From an uncultured Clostridia bacterium (GTDB taxonomy: Bacteria; Bacillota; Clostridia; Oscillospirales; Oscillospiraceae), in assembly GCA_945877365.1 (NCBI GenBank), contig CAMCRV010000013.1, positions 1-59,227 of the forward strand: 59,227 bases of DNA. The letters run 5' to 3'. The notes beneath the pieces are model-generated. The model was not told where the DNA came from. It did not search any database and saw nothing but the letters and a program-made list of their open reading frames with translations. Made by a program: the position numbers and the translations under genes. Shown in pieces: positions 59,015 through 59,227 of the stretch; positions within the stretch are counted from its first letter, which is position 1; each line of letters starts with the position of its first letter.

Positions 59015-59227
59015 TTCGGCGGAAAAAGCCTGCCGTTTTACAAAAAAACAGGGATTTCCCCTGTTTTCAACATATCACCTCCCTCCCCAGCTGTCAAGGA
59101 CACAAATATCAGCATTTTTCCAGTATTTATCGATTAAATCTATAGATAAACTTCACACCCCCGACAGCTCGGAAAATTGGAATTTAGTGAGCTCAAAGGC
59201 CCCCTTGTGTAAAGGGGGCTGTCAGCG
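59015..59227 (+). other. 3' flank with terminator hairpins, no gene seen
   Basis: A stem AAAACAGG/CCTGTTTT (about 59044-59067) probably ends the desulfurase-like gene. A second hairpin GCCCCCTT/AAGGGGGC is at 59200-59220 at the window edge and may be part of a dispersed repeat cut by the border. Confidence 0.6.

Overview
The window reads as chromosomal DNA of an anaerobic, moderately GC-rich gut Clostridium relative, most like the Oscillospiraceae. The grounds are low-GC-Firmicutes style ribosome binding sites, a monomeric [FeFe] hydrogenase, Stickland-type glycine reductase with selenocysteine, a BioY/BirA pair with a Firmicutes-type operator, and MITE-like repeats. No rRNA is present, so the genus is inference.

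Layout. 1-2.7 kb: tail of an integrated element (ParB end, a 50-residue protein, a large serine recombinase), followed by structured repeats. 3.1-10.5 kb: a glycerol-3-phosphate/sugar-type ABC importer whose binding lipoprotein carries a rhodanese domain, with a HAD phosphatase, a TudS-like desulfidase and a divergent phosphodiesterase. 10.5-11.1 kb: a second scar of the recombinase 3' end. 11.2-15.5 kb: pstS-pstC-pstA-pstB-phoU with two matching Pho-box promoters. 15.7-17.3 kb: bioY-birA under a BirA operator. 17.6-21.2 kb: [FeFe] hydrogenase plus a fused NuoF-tail/GltD-like flavoprotein. 21.7-30.4 kb: envelope genes (Lgt-like protein, two phosphodiester glycosidase paralogues, a repeat-bearing VanY carboxypeptidase, two leucine-rich-repeat proteins). 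30.7-36.4 kb: PlsC, then a MacAB-like export operon with two adaptor proteins. 36.5-42.0 kb: an MFS exporter, a two-subunit DUF5058 membrane system, a PrpR-N-like regulator and a TIM-barrel protein.

42.3-59.0 kb is an almost complete selenium economy. A cysteine desulfurase-like enzyme and a LysR regulator are divergent. YedE (transport), YedF/TusA-like and DUF3343 (carriers), SelA, SelB and tRNA-Sec follow. They lead into the glycine reductase operon grdX-grdE-grdB-trxB-trxA-grdA-grdC-grdD, preceded by a tandem glycine riboswitch. grdB and grdA each contain an in-frame TGA read as selenocysteine. selD is not in the window.

Repeats are a strong theme: four AATTGACAATTG-type MITE-like elements, a 225-bp terminal-inverted-repeat element, three tRNA-like structured repeats beside recombinase ends, and two about 200-bp four-hairpin elements. 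Each of the last pair sits between two direct copies of the local intrinsic terminator and shows compensatory base changes between copies. This last family is the most unusual structure here, together with the rhodanese-binding-protein fusion.
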